From Bagarius yarrelli (taxonomy: Eukaryota > Chordata > Actinopteri > Siluriformes > Sisoridae), in the NCBI GenBank assembly GCA_005784505.1, contig VCAZ01000008.1, positions 5,443,763 to 5,507,762 on the forward strand: 64,000 bases of DNA, given 5' to 3'. The notes beneath the pieces are model-generated. The model had not been told where the DNA came from, did no database searches, and saw only the letters and a program-made list of their open reading frames with translations. Within the stretch, counting starts at the first letter, position 1, and each line of letters begins with the position of its first letter. Positions 46,501-59,150 of the stretch are shown one piece after another. The position numbers and the translations under genes were made by a program.

Positions 46501-47112
46501 TGAATTAAAGCAGCGGCTGTCTACAAGTCAGGCGTCAGGGTGTACGGCGGGTGCCTTGTCTCCAACCGACTAAGAGGGCTTCTAAAGCACACATCAGAAG
46601 TAAACATAGCCATTGTCTTTATCTACAGTCGTTGTAACAGTAGGTTAGCTGTCAGTGTGGGACTATATAACAGCAGCTAGTGTCACTAGAGGCAGATCGG
46701 GGTAATATCCTCTGCCTTTTTTCCTAGAAAGGACACCATATTCAAAAAGGCAGAAGGGCAGGCAGCCGGTACCACAATGCAATGCAATGAAAAGCGTGCA
46801 CTAGTTTCTCAGCTGGAGAAAGTTTTACTTTGGAAAAAAAAAAAATCTGTCTGGTTCGCCTGTTTGTTTACCGTTTGCAAGTAGAGAAATGTACAGAGAA
46901 ATCTCTCTTAAATATGTCTTAAAAATATGCAAACGGATTTATGCTGTCTTGGTCAGATCTTAACTTTTTTTGCATGCATACTGAGAAACATATAAGGATA
47001 ATATGCAATTCATCCTTCATTTCTGCCTCCTGAAAACTGCTGGCTTTTGACAGGTCTAAGCCAGGTTCATGTGCCAAAATATTCCGCTTTGTGTGAATTT
47101 TCAGCACACCAC

Positions 47113-47117
<5 letters not shown>

Positions 47118-47164
<47 letters not shown>

Positions 47165-47172
47165 AGAAAGAG
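47118..47172. repeat. (GA)n microsatellite
   Basis: Tandem AG on the plus strand, becoming GGGAGA-type near the right end. Confidence 0.93.
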
Positions 47173-47829
47173 GGAGATTAGCAGTCACATCAGAAAGAGG
47201 AAAAAGCGGAGAGTAGGGGAGACGGGTAAAAACGGTATCAAAAACTTTTAAGGCTTAAGATGTGCAGCTATGCACCGCTAAGCATTGCTTTTCCAGCCAT
47301 CTTTCAAAGAAACAGCAGTGGAAGCACTTTTATTGGTGTTTTGAATAATCTTTTTTTTTTTTTTTTTTTTTTTTACTCAGAAAAGCAGTCTGGCAGCTGG
47401 CCATGGTTTTAATGCATCAGCTCCAGTGTTAAAACGGCCAGAAATAATCTACGAATGTCAGTTTATTTTCATTCTTTCTGTTCTTATGTTTTTTCTAATG
47501 CAGACTCAAAGTATGAAAAGTGTACCATTGTTTTAGCATTTGTGTTGTTTTTATTTACGACGATTTCCCCAAGCTTAGATGATGTAGGACTGAGATGCTG
47601 ATGTGATGATTGTAAAATAAAACAAAATCTCACTAATTTTTTTTTTATTCTTGTTTTATTCAATTTGTTCAAAAGATCCCGAACGCCTGACCAACGAGTC
47701 GTTTAGCTCGTTTTGCCAAGATAAAGATTTTTACTGCTGGATTTTGAATCTGTTGGTAATGTTTTAAAAAGCCAACTAAAATCAATCCTAAAAGTTATTT
47801 GACTCTTTATAGACACAGCCTAAATGTTT

Positions 47830-47955
47830 TTATTGATAGGACAAAGGAATGAAATGGGGAAGATAGAGGTGGGACCAGAAAGAACCCAAACCAGAATCAA
47901 ACACGGGTCACCAGATCGCAACAACTTAACCCACTACACCACAGCGGCGGCACAA
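47830..47955 (-). mobile_element. tRNA-like SINE fragment of another type (minus)
   Basis: AACCAGAATCAAACACGGGT contains a reversed B-box-like segment (GTTTGATTCTGG). It is followed by CAACTTAACCCACTACACCA, reading as a reversed A-box region. The rest differs from families A, B and L. Confidence 0.45.
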
Positions 47956-48049
47956 AGCTAACAATTGTTAACAATGTTTGGAGATCTATTTAATCCATTA
48001 CAATGTTTCCAGTAGAAAATTGAAACATATGACATTGAATTATGTGGGA

Positions 48050-48215
48050 TCATCTAGCTGATAAAAAGGTGTTGGACTGCTAACCCGAATTCGAAGGTTG
48101 TGGGTTTCATTCCCAGCACCACCAGGTTACCACTGTTGGGTCCATAAGCAAGACCCTTAACCCCCAATTGCTCAGTTATATAAATGAGCAAAATGTAAGT
48201 CGCGCTGAATAAGTT
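48050..48215 (+). mobile_element. SINE-A copy (plus)
   Basis: AAGGTGTTGGACTGCTAACC, GTTGTGGGTTTCATTCCCAG, CACCACCAGGTTACCACTGT, CCCCCAATTGCTCAGTTATA and TGTAAGTCGCGCTGAATAAG. The last part of the tail is missing. Confidence 0.83.
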
Positions 48216-48282
48216 AATTTACAAAACGATAAAAGGGATAAGCATTATATATATTTATCAGATTACTCTTTTGGTTGCTGAG

Positions 48283-48535
48283 CCTTTTTACATTTGCAGC
48301 ATTTGGCAGACGCTCTTGTCAAAGAAGTGCTTTGAGTCGCATAAAGGTTGGCTTTTACATTATTTGGCAGATGCCCTCATCCAGAGTGACTTACAGTTAT
48401 ACAACTGAGCAATTGGGGTTTAAGGGCCCTGCTCAGGGGCCTAGCAGTGGTTACTTTGTAGCACTTGGTGGGAATTGAACCCTGATCCTCCAATTACCAG
48501 GCTAACACCTTACCCACTAGAATACCATTTTTTCA
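48283..48535 (-). mobile_element. Two overlapping SINE-A tails and one body (minus)
   Basis: Two reversed tails occur in series: GCAGCATTTGGCAGACGCTC at about 48296 and TTATTTGGCAGATGCCCTCA at about 48360. A single body (GAGCAATTGGGGTTTAAGGG) and head (GAACCCTGATCCTCC, CTAACACCTTACCCACTAG) follow. This suggests one SINE next to or inside another's tail. Confidence 0.72.
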
Positions 48536-48607
48536 TTAACTTTTAGTTACAAAATCCATTAAACAACTGTAGTTTACTTATAATAGCTTAGTGTTTTTAA
48601 TGTCACA

Positions 48608-48712
48608 CCTCTGCTACTCCTGGGCCCTTGAGAAAGGCCCTTAACCCCTAACTACTTAGTTTTATAAATAAGATAAATGGAAGTTAGTCTGGATAACAGC
48701 GTTATTTTGGGT
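48608..48712 (+). mobile_element. SINE-A 3' fragment (plus)
   Basis: CTGGGCCCTTGAGAAAGGCC, CTTAACCCCTAACTACTTAG and AAGTTAGTCTGGATAACAGC G. The head is missing. Confidence 0.68.
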
Positions 48713-48951
48713 GGACATCATGGTACCTATTTGGACACCAAGGAAGAGCCTTTGTAGTTTGGGCCTACGTAACAATCTTGATAATGTTGTGAGCAAAAAA
48801 AACTTGCTAAGAACCTGGTGGGGCTACTGGGGCAGCTGATGGGGTACCCAAGTGATTTATCTAACCTAGCAGAAATTTTTTTTAAACAAATTTAATAGTT
48901 AACAAACACTGTTAGTTTAGGGCTACAGAAATAAAACAACACTTGTCCTAT

Positions 48952-49335
48952 TCAAAATTCATCTTCGTCGATATGTTGTTTAGATTTTACCAGCCTACTC
49001 CTACCATGGGATCTGTGAGTGTGTTCTGATTGAATCAAGGTCAAGTGCAAATAAATGCACACCACAGACACACCGGGTAAAGAGCTGAGAACTTTACAGT
49101 TTATCTCTCCTGGATCAATAAATAAGTTAGCACCACAAACTATGCTGTCTTTCTCTGTATCTGGAAATTCTGTGGATTTGTATAGATTAAAATAAAATCG
49201 TTGTCTGATCGATGTTTCTAATCGAAGCCTTATTCCAACTGAAGGTGTGTTCAAGCTGCAACTTAAAAAGGTGATCGGTAATCGGTATTTGCCACACGCT
49301 GACTTTTTATCTTTTTCGATCTCTCTTGTTGTCAT
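48952..49335 (-). other. Unrecognised 127-codon open frame, minus strand
   Basis: An ATG-started frame that is not caused by a tandem repeat. It starts MTTREIEKDKKSACGKYRLP and ends KQHIDEDEF. The ATG has a CACC just before it. I recognise no domain, signal peptide or membrane segment. Composition and surroundings are ordinary intron-like sequence between SINEs, no splice pattern is evident, and a chance ORF is the simplest reading. Confidence 0.12.
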
Positions 49336-49876
49336 GGTGACCAGTAGGAATAATTAAGCAGAGGATTATAATATTACAAATTTGGATAACAGAGGCAAAT
49401 AGATCAAACAGATAAATTAAAGCCACATACACACGAAGTTAAAGCTATTCCTATTTAAATCTCAAGAAATATCTGCTTAAAAATGATGCAGTATACATGC
49501 CAGACCAGTATGCGGTGCTGTAATTCTGCCCCAGAGATACACAAACAACAGAGAAGACTTACAGCATGCACATAATCCTAACACGCTGTGTAAAAACAGA
49601 ATTATCACTGCAGTAGGTAAGGGGTAAGAGGCAGAATAAGCTCAGTACGAACTGCAGTACGAACACAGATATGTAGTCCGCTATTGTTGCTGTTGCTGTG
49701 TTATGTGTTGTAGCAGTTTCTGACTAGCGTTAAGACGTGAGTTGACGATCACAATTTTACAAAATTTACGAATTGGCTGTACACACAAAAATGCAAGATA
49801 GTCATTTTTTAGATTAATCCACTCTTTTACAAAAAATCTCGCAAAACGCTGGATTCGTCTGGACTAAGTGCCTAAA

Positions 49877-50020
49877 GGGAAGTGGTGGCTCATGGTTAAG
49901 GTGTTGGCTTACCAACCCGAAGGTTGTGGGTTCGATTTCCAGCTCCACCAAGCCACCACTGTTGGGCCCCTGAGCTCAGTTGTATAAATGTAAGTCGTTT
50001 TGGACAAGATGCAAATATAA
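49877..50020 (+). mobile_element. SINE-A copy (plus), clear head
   Basis: GGGAAGTGGTGGCTCATGGT, TAAGGTGTTGGCTTACCAAC, GTTGTGGGTTCGATTTCCAG, CACTGTTGGGCCCCTGAGC, then a shortened body (CTCAGTTGTATAAATGTAAG) and the tail start TCGTTTTGGACAAGATGC. Confidence 0.85.
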
Positions 50021-52784
50021 ATTATACGATCATTACAATTTTTGCGTCTCCGTGTGGAAAGAGCCTAAATAAACCTGATCTGCAATCTCTCAACAAAGGA
50101 CAGTATAATGAAAAGTAAGAGCTTATAATCTTTCCTTTTTCTTTAATTTTATTCAATTTTATTATCAAAAAAGATTTTACTTCTTGGTTAAAAACAGACT
50201 GAATAACAGCATTTGGAATAAAATCTATCATTGTTGAATATTTGCCTTTTAAGGTTTATTGGAAATTTTTTTTAGGTTCAAGATATTTGGGTCAAAGATA
50301 AAAAGAGTATTAAATAAATAGTGCGAAACAAAAGAACATGGAACAAATGTATTAAATGATTCAAGGAAAAATTTATTGACACAAGAGCTCAAGAACGGTG
50401 CCCAAAAAAATAAATATATAGGAATGTTAAAAATGTTAAAGTAAGTAAGAGTTAAAGCGAATGTTATAAAAAAACAGCATGTGGGATGTGATATAAGAGG
50501 ATTTAAGATTTTTTAGAGTGCTGCAATGAGTCCCTGTCTCATTCTAAAGCCTCTGAAAGAGCAGCCGAAGCTTTAAAAGGCTTCAGCAGTCACTCACAAC
50601 AGGGGGTTTAAGAATCTCCCTAATCCCTATTTCCACCATTAACAGGCAGTGCCATCCACGGCTAAAGACACAGACATAATCGCAAAATAACCCATTCAAA
50701 AGGGAACAAGCAGCATGCACACACATTTACACACATGTAGGCTGGTGGATAGGCAACTTCCTACTAGTTGTATATGTTCTTACAGTTTGTGTGCTTTGAT
50801 TGACAAGCATTTTATTCAAGGTGTATTTCTGCCTCGCATCCCCATGCATGCTAAACCGGGTGTACGGTACATTGTGCCATGTCAGCTACAGCTTTGTTAA
50901 CTACAAGCAAAAATCTTTCCAGCTTTCAGTTCAAGTCTTTCATAGCCAGGGATCAAAATTAAGGCGCTCACAGTATACAGCCTGACCTGACAGCAACAAC
51001 TCAACTTCTCACATTTACCCTACGTTTCAGCACATTATACATGAACATGCAGAAACCTCAGAACCCAAAACTGTGTAGCTATTTTAAAAGGGAGAAAAAC
51101 AAAGAAGTCAATAAAAAATTGCTGTTGACGTGAAAACTGCTCAGAGGATGTTGGCAATATGATTATTGCAAATAACTAATCTTTTTTCCATTTCCTTTCC
51201 ATCTTTATTAAAAATAAAATTCAAAAATATGTTTATTCCATTGTGTAAATAGGTCCAGTTCCACTCTGGTAAAAGTTGAAGAACTGATTACACTTTTTTA
51301 TTTAACTTGAAAGAAAGAATTATGGGCTCCGATGTGTACTTAAGTAAAAAGTAACCTGTCTACCAGATATACGGTACCGTTCCGTATTATGCACCCAACG
51401 GTGATTTAGATTATGGTGTTCTGATGGTGAACTAATAGTAAATTAAGATTAAAGTTTAAAATTTATTTATTTTCCAATGAAAATAAGAGCTGGCTAAGCT
51501 TACAAGTATATCTAGATAGTAAGTTAACTAATGTTTACTAATTACCTAAGTGACATTAGCAAACACATGTGCTGCACTATAGGTGATGTGATAGAAAAAT
51601 GTGCACCTGTATGAATTTAAGGTAACAAACATACACAATAGGCTAGTATAACTGAAAGCATTGAATTGGCTTATGACAAGAAAAAGATAACAATAAAATA
51701 TGTAATGTTAATTTACCTGTATGTGCTTTCTCGAATTTCGACGGCAAAAATGACAATGATAGGTTGAAAAAGCCGCCTACTAACAAAACTAGATTGATTG
51801 GTTGAAAAATGCAGGCACCTCCTGCCACCAAACATTAAAATTAAAGCGACGAAGTAGAAAGTTCATATTTTTGTGTAAAAAAAGTTGTCAGAAAAATATT
51901 TCGTTAAGTAAAGTATTGATACCGGAGAAATCTATTATACTATTTGTACTTTGTTACTCTCTATCTCTGTATGACCAGCTTTAGGATCCAGACACGCTCC
52001 TGACGGCGTAGAGCGGATATTTTAGAATAAATATTTTAATAAGCGCCATCTGCAATTACTAAACACTAATCAACATCTTGTGGCTGTTAAACTCTATATC
52101 CATATGGGCAAGCGGTAATCAAAATGTTCCAGTCGTGCAAGCAGAAAAGACAGCGAAAGGGAATGCAAGCTGCAGTTGAAGTAACGAATCGGTGTGGAAG
52201 TTCAGAGGGCCCTTCAGATGAGACAACACTTCTTGAAAGAAAATGAAATACAAAATGTCTGTGTGCTGTGCAGATCCAGGGGAAAGGAAAAAATGAGCCA
52301 GTAAAAGTCCGAAAATGCTGACCAAAATCACTATTAAAGATCTCGGTTTAAAAGGACCTACAAAAGTAGTGCATGAAACTTTCATTGCAAGGAACATTTT
52401 ACCCCTTCGAGATTAGCTGCCTGTGGCTAAGGATTACTCTGAAGGTAGACAGTGAACAGAAAAGACTGAGTGCAGCAGGAGATAGCACACATCTACACAT
52501 CTGGGATATGTAGAATATGAAGAAAAGTATAGCTTCTTGAAAGCCCAAGTGGACCGGAGCAAAGTGCAAAGCCATTCTGCACAATATACGAAATAAATAT
52601 CCTGAAAATACAGCTTTGGATCATTTGAAACCTTAATAACTGCAATTGACTTTAAAGATCTCAGTTGAAGTGGCCCATTTGAGGATGACTTTTTGACTTT
52701 ATTCTCCTGGAGCTAAAAATTGCCCTCTGCAGCTAAAGACGGCCAGAAGTGATAGCCTAAAGATCGCTATAAAATTGCCATAAA

Positions 52785-52985
52785 CAGGGCTGCTGCTAGC
52801 AATTTTAGGTCCTATGAAAAAATATAAGTTTGGGCCCCCTACCACACCCATTCTGCACCAAACATACTAGTACATTACTGCTAGTACCGTTAATTCATAG
52901 AAAACAGATTACTGTATGCCTCCGAAGTGTGTGGGCCCCTAGAATCATCTTAAGTTTAGCAGCTCTTCAGCGGCACCCGTGGCCA
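52785..52985 (+). mobile_element. MITE-C copy 3
   Basis: CAGGGCTGCTGCTAGCAATT, TTGGGCCCCCTACCACACCC, ATTCTGCACC, GTGTGTGGGCCCCTAGAATC and the end CTCTTCAGCGGCACCCGTGG. Ends CAGGGCTGCTGCT and, inverted, CGGGTGCCGCTGA are related. It parallels copies 1 and 2 over most of its length. Confidence 0.65.
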
Positions 52986-52989
52986 GAAA

Positions 52990-53145
52990 TGGTAGTGGTG
53001 GCTCATATGATAAAGGCACTGTGTTGTTGTTTGGATGACCAGGAAGACTGGAGTTCAAGTCCCACCACCAGTTGAATCCTAGGCTGGGATTTCACAAATT
53101 TCACTTTGCTGTAAAAAGTAGATGTGACAAAAAAAGACATTTACC
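52990..53145 (+). mobile_element. SINE-B, internally deleted (plus)
   Basis: Head GGTAGTGGTGGCTCATATGA, B-box region CTGGAGTTCAAGTCCCACCA, then a jump to AGGCTGGGATTTCACAAATT and TTCACTTTGCTGTAAAAAGT. It directly follows MITE-C copy 3. Confidence 0.72.
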
Positions 53146-56100
53146 CTTTAAAACATCCTAAAGTTGATGTGGATGTTCTACATTTCGGCTAAGTTAAAAC
53201 CAAACCCTGAACAGTCAGTAAGTTAACTTGGATAAAATTGATAGTTAAACATGAAAATATTATAAAAACGACTATCATATTACTTTTATCACATTTGACT
53301 TTTAAATACATATTAATAGAATAGAATAATTATAGGTTATCACTTTATCCACTAGATTTCTTTTAAATCTGGTTTCTCGCTAAATTTCTACCTTGCAGAT
53401 TTGTCGTCTAATCTCTGGCTCGCTCATTAAGGATCTATTTAAAATGGCATTAAATCAGTGTTTTTGCGCTGCTTTGTAATAAAATGCAATTTTATATAAA
53501 TAACACAGAAAAGAACCTGCAAAAAATAGTTTACTGCCACTGCATAGAATATTCTACGCATAATTTATCCTCAAGAAAATAGCTAAAATATAGAAGAGTA
53601 ATTCTCTATAATTAAATTATCAGCAGTTCTAAAATAAAAAAGTGATGTTTTTTCCTTTCATTTCTTTTTTTTTTTTTTGCATTTATTGTTTTGTTAAAGG
53701 AACAAAGGAACAGGGTTTTCACTGTTTTAGTTAACTTATGATCACATAACTGTGAATGATGTGATTACTTGAAAAGTTTCAATCATCGTATTCAAATATA
53801 CTTAATAAGGAAATGTGAATTTAAAATTTGGTGAACAAACTACATTAGGATGAAAAACAGTTGCTATAAAATGACTAGCCTAGTTAAGCGTCTTAGCATG
53901 TCAAGATAAAATCGATTAATGTAAAGGTTTTGGGGATCTTATTTAAAATATTTCCTGATTAAAATCTGATTATTTTCTGATTGTTTTTGTAATAGCAAGC
54001 ACATTAGCTCCACCAGTAGTTATAGGTATATGATGGTACAAAGTAGCAACATTGGGGCTAATTTCTTTTAGTCCAGACTGTTACAGGTTTTGCAGCCTAT
54101 CAGTAACAGTTGTAACTCAGTACAGATTCTTCATGTAACCCTTGTGTGGTGTTTGGGTCTGTGGGACCCGAGTTCAAAGTTAGTTTGAAGAGAAATTATG
54201 CTATACATTATTTTTTTATCATTAGTCTTTAACGTATTTTCCATGTGGAGAATACAACACACTGCATTTGCTAGTCTGCTAACTAAGCTAACAAAAAAAA
54301 AAACTGGCGTGCAGCACATTAAAAACTAAAATTAATTCTAATATTTATAAATAGTATAGCATAAATCATGAGTTGTATTTAGACGGTACATTTTGTTCAC
54401 ATTAGACAAGACTACCATTTATACATGGTCAAAAAAAGCTTTTTACACACATACATACACACACACACATACACACACAAATAATAAAGTCTGGACAAAA
54501 AAAGATTAGAAAGCATTTCCTCAATTTTTGAAGCAAATTTCTTTTAAAATTAGAACCGAACTACTGAGGCATGAATCACCACTAGGTGGCACACAGTTCT
54601 AACACAAGATTTAAAAAAAATAATAATAATAATTAAAAAAAAAATAAATTGGCAGACTTAAGTTTCAGGCCACAAGCTGTGGAGTTAGCTGAATTAATAC
54701 ATTCAAATGCCCTGTTGTGAATAGAAGAACAACAGGTTGGCTAACAAAAAGGTCCCACGAGACAGCTAACGGTCCACCAGACAGCCAGTCAGGTGGTCAA
54801 TCAAAAACCTGAAAGCATGACTGGAATGGGACAAAAGGGTCTGCATAGAAAAGCAGCCTGACTAATCTAGGATGTATTTCTAAACCGTTACTCGATAAAA
54901 AGGCATTCTGGGGTTTGCACAGATGGAAAACCGTTGCTTGAGTTTAATTTACAAGTGATTCTTTAAAAATCCTGAAAGACTGAAAAATACAATCCGTAGT
55001 CGTCAATCAAAACGAGAAATGGTTGGGAGGAGCGGAGAGGTTGATGTGGGGGGTTAATATACCCTGCTCTCGTAAGACAGCCAAAGTATATTAAACGTTA
55101 GAGAGCACAGTCTCTAATCTACTGATCCGTCTGCAGGTCCAAGTGGCTTTCATTAATTAAAATCCAAATCCAGGGTGTAATAAGAGTGCGGGTGAGACAA
55201 ATACGAAAGAAAAGAAAGCTTAAATCTTCTCTTGGTTTATGAGGGATTATAGAGCACACATTTATTAAGGTCAAATCCTGGATTTATTAAGGCTGTAAGA
55301 GCACAGTAAAAATGTCAGGGTAGGAATAGAAAAGTAGCCCCAGTAGCTCACTTTATCTTATATTACACCAAACTTTTTAACATCGAGTCTTTCCTGTTCA
55401 CAACAACATCCCATACTTCCTTTCCTGATATGACCCTGCTTCATGAAGACAAAGACTATGCTGTCTGGGCAGAACGGAAGAGGTATTAACATGGCATGAA
55501 AGTTTGTTTAAACATACAGTTTTTCTAAACATAGGTCCCTTTAACATGAATAACCTTTCCCGATGCACTGGGTGTCTGCGTGTGTGTGTGTGTGTATTTT
55601 GTGCTCGTCATCTGCCATGAATGCGACCGTTATAATTATGCACGCACACACGCAGTGTAGAGGCCTATAAATGCATTCAGACTGACGAAATGGGGTGTAC
55701 AATAGGGGCCACAGTTGGGAGCTGATTCACCCAGTTCAATTAATCTATGACAGAAAGCGAATGTGTATGTGCTTGTGTGTGTGAGAGACGGGGAGAGCAG
55801 CCGAGGATACATATGTAGCTAGGAAACCACCAGAGTGTTTTTTTTTTGTTTTTTTTATGAACTAGTGGATTCTTGCTGCATGCCTGTTCTCCCTCTGGAA
55901 ACGGTAACCGTGGTAAACTCATCACATTGTGGCCATTATTATGAAACAATGTACTGTAAGTACCCTCGAAAAGGTCCTTACTACATCATTCTCACTTTTG
56001 GACAAGTCTTGTCCACCTGGATCTAAATGACCCAGATACCCTGTAGCCCTAATAAACCTTTAAACTTTTGTTCTACATCTTTATCTTTCAGAGTGCTCGT

Positions 56101-57889
56101 TATTAAGTAGTGTAGGCTGCGTCTTAACTTAATGACTGGTGAACTTTTACAACGTTAATTCAACAGACGCCTTAATTCAGGTAATTTCCGAAGAATTCTA
56201 TCAGTGAATAGATCAATACTGATACACTGGATTACAAAAAAAAAACCCACTTTTTTCTTAAATATCAGTTGCTGGTTGTTCACCAAAAGGGTCAAGAAAA
56301 TACATTTTCTTTATATGATGAACAGATTCCTTTAGGCTTTCATCTGAACATAAACTTTGATTGGCGAACCTAAACATAAACTCATCCATACTTGCCTGAT
56401 TGCGAGAACAAACCTAATTGTTTTTTTTTACAGAAGCTCAGACATGATGTGTAATGACAAATAAACTCTATTAGTCCTTATACATCAGGAACACCTGCGC
56501 TACTAATTAATGTTTATATCTAGACATGTGGGGAATTATGGCTGGACAATATAGCTGAGATTTTTGTCTATTACTGTGACAGTGAGGAAGAGACGTTTTA
56601 TAATATGGTTAAAAATGTATTTGTAGAAAATGTGTATGTTAATATTTTGTACATAGTTTGTACATGATTATATTGGAATTAAAGTCTTAGAAGGGACACT
56701 TTCGAACATTTTTGTATATTTTAAAACATTTAAAAATATATTTTATTGTACGGTGAAGAATCGAAAGAAAATGGCTGAATCAGACTATTTAGCGGTGAAA
56801 GATCAAATTGTATGGCGCATGACTCGGAGGCAAATTCTGCTAATTATCAGCAGTAAACAAACTGGTATGAAAAGTGATCTGCTTTTTATTATAATTTCCT
56901 ACAATTTATGTTCTTTTGCTGCTGTTAAAAAAAAAACATTAACAGAAGAGTAAAGTTGCTTAGTAAAAATGCTAAGCGAAAAGTTAGCATTTTTCAGTGG
57001 GAAAGAAAAAATGAGTAATTATGGGAAGAACAGAAATTCCATTGTACAGTTAATTAAACACAAATTACCCCCTACTGCCTTTCCTGTTAATTTTCTTGTA
57101 ATTATTCGGACAATTTGGTATCGTTATTTTTAATATTGTCTTTGTAACTATATTTTAGATTTGCACACCACGTTGACACCGAAACATGAGAAGAAATTCT
57201 TCATGTAAAATCAATAAAATTTGTCTCTTTAAATGGCTTGTGGTGATTGTTTTATAAAAATGACCAGGATAAAAAGTCCAAATTTGTACTTTTTAATGTT
57301 TTAACATAACAAACTTTCCTGAACAGGGGATAAATTCCACTCACTAAATTATTTCTTATTAAGAATGTCGATTTTTTTTTTTTTTACCATTTCACAGTTA
57401 GCCTGGCAAAGTTTCGCGCAGGCTCGTAGAACTTTTTCCTGAATGCTTAATGGGCTATCCACATGGACAAAGACTCTGAAAAAGGTTTGCTTTTGGACAG
57501 TTATTTTATTATTCTATCCAAGTCCGACCCTGACTAATTTGCTGCCCTAGTCAAGATTTTACCTGGTGCACTTTGATTATGTAATTTAAGTTACTAAATC
57601 ACATTTAACAGCCTAAGTGTAGTGCAGTTAGCTGGCTACTTCAAGTTATGTTATATTATTAGTGCTGCCTAACAATTAGCTACATAAACCATTTATCATA
57701 TTACTGTCATATTTGAGTCTTTTGAGTCGAATGAGTCGAATGACTAATAAACCATGCAATGTAAATAGGGTTCTGTTTTGGGGGTCTCTTTTTTGTAATA
57801 TTTTAAATAGTATTATTAACAATCAGCTTCGTTCGTTTGGATTTTTGTGCTCCTGTGGGTGGGCAGTGCTTCTACCATGTGCCTATTCT

Positions 57890-58083
57890 AGGATGTGGTA
57901 GCACACTGATTAAGGTGTTAGATTGTTAACTGGAAGATCAGGTTTTGATTCCGAGCACCACCAAGTTACCACTATTGGGTCCCTGACCAAGGCCCTTAAC
58001 CCCTAATTGCTCAGTTGTATAAAAGATATAAATGTAAGTCACTCTGGATAAGAACGTCTGCCAAATGCTGTAAATGTATTTTG
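57890..58083 (+). mobile_element. SINE-A, near full length (plus)
   Basis: GTGGTAGCACACTGATTAAG, GTGTTAGATTGTTAACTGGA, AGATCAGGTTTTGATTCCGA, GCACCACCAAGTTACCACTA, CCCCTAATTGCTCAGTTGTA, TAAGTCACTCTGGATAAGAA and CGTCTGCCAAATGCTGTAAA. One of the most complete copies. Confidence 0.9.
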
Positions 58084-58984
58084 CCTAATTAAAGAGCCAG
58101 CCTTGATTTTTATTTTATGTTGCATGATTTGGACAAAATCTTAGACATCTTAGGATATAAATGGAATGGATTCTGGTTGTTTTTCGAAGTTCTGTAGAGA
58201 CAGTGCAGTTTTCTATGAGTGAAAGGAAGAAAAAATTCATTATTTTTGTCATTAAAGCCTATAAACTTCTAAATAGTAAAATGAAGGTGGTATGAAATAA
58301 GCCGTATATTGCATTTCTTTTGTTTTTATTTGATACGATGTAATTTTTAAAATGAACGAGTGTATCTAGTGTGATTGCCCAAATCATAGACGATGCTCTA
58401 AATCCTTTGCTGAAGTCAATGGCTACTCTTTGAGCAGTAGGCATTGTCTACATGTCTGCAATTTTTTTTTCTATTCCGCTGATAATTAGTAGCTGCAGAG
58501 AACATGATTACTCTATAGCAATTCATTATATATTCAAGTGTGTGTGTTCACGAGAGAGAGAGACAAATTGTCCATATGAATGCATGTGTGTTTTATGGAC
58601 CACGGTTTGCATGTTACAATGTCTCAAAGTCACAATCATGTCTAATACAATTATTTTTTGCAAATGTTTCTCGAAAATAATTAAAAAAAAATTGCTGGCA
58701 GATAATAAGGCAAGTGGGCTGTTGCTATTTTTTCTGTTTTGTGAGAAGTGCTGGTGGGATGGTGCTGCTGACATCACTCTTTTTGTATGAGTGCGGTACG
58801 GTTTTATTTTTAAACACACTTTGGCTCATGCACAATCATCCTAGCAGGTAAACCAGTGAAGCAGCAACAGGGGGTAGTGACTCAGTCAGGGCAAAAATAA
58901 AATCAGCAGATTTTATCGTTATGCTCCAAAAAGCCTGCAACAATTGTATGTTAAATGGTTTAAAAAGAAAAAGTGGAAAACATT

Positions 58985-59150
58985 TTACTTATACAGTGCT
59001 TTGTATTTCTTAAGTATTTCTAGCCCTTGGACTTTTTGTTTTCACATTTTGTAACCTTACAACCACAAACTTAAATGTATTTTATTGAGATTTTAATTAA
59101 TAGACCAACACAAAATAGAACATAATTGTAAATTGGAATAAAATGATACA
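58985..59150 (-). mobile_element. Tc1-like element (second family), left part
   Basis: TACAGTGCTTTGTATTTCTT, TAGCCCTTGGACTTTTTG, TTCACATTTTGTAACCTTAC and GGAATAAAATGATACATGG. The element breaks off at about 59150 and continues at about 59657. Confidence 0.6.

Noticed and set aside
58452..58819. 112- and 97-codon frames on opposite strands
   Set aside because: They overlap each other almost completely, show no known domain, and have no supporting splice or promoter features.
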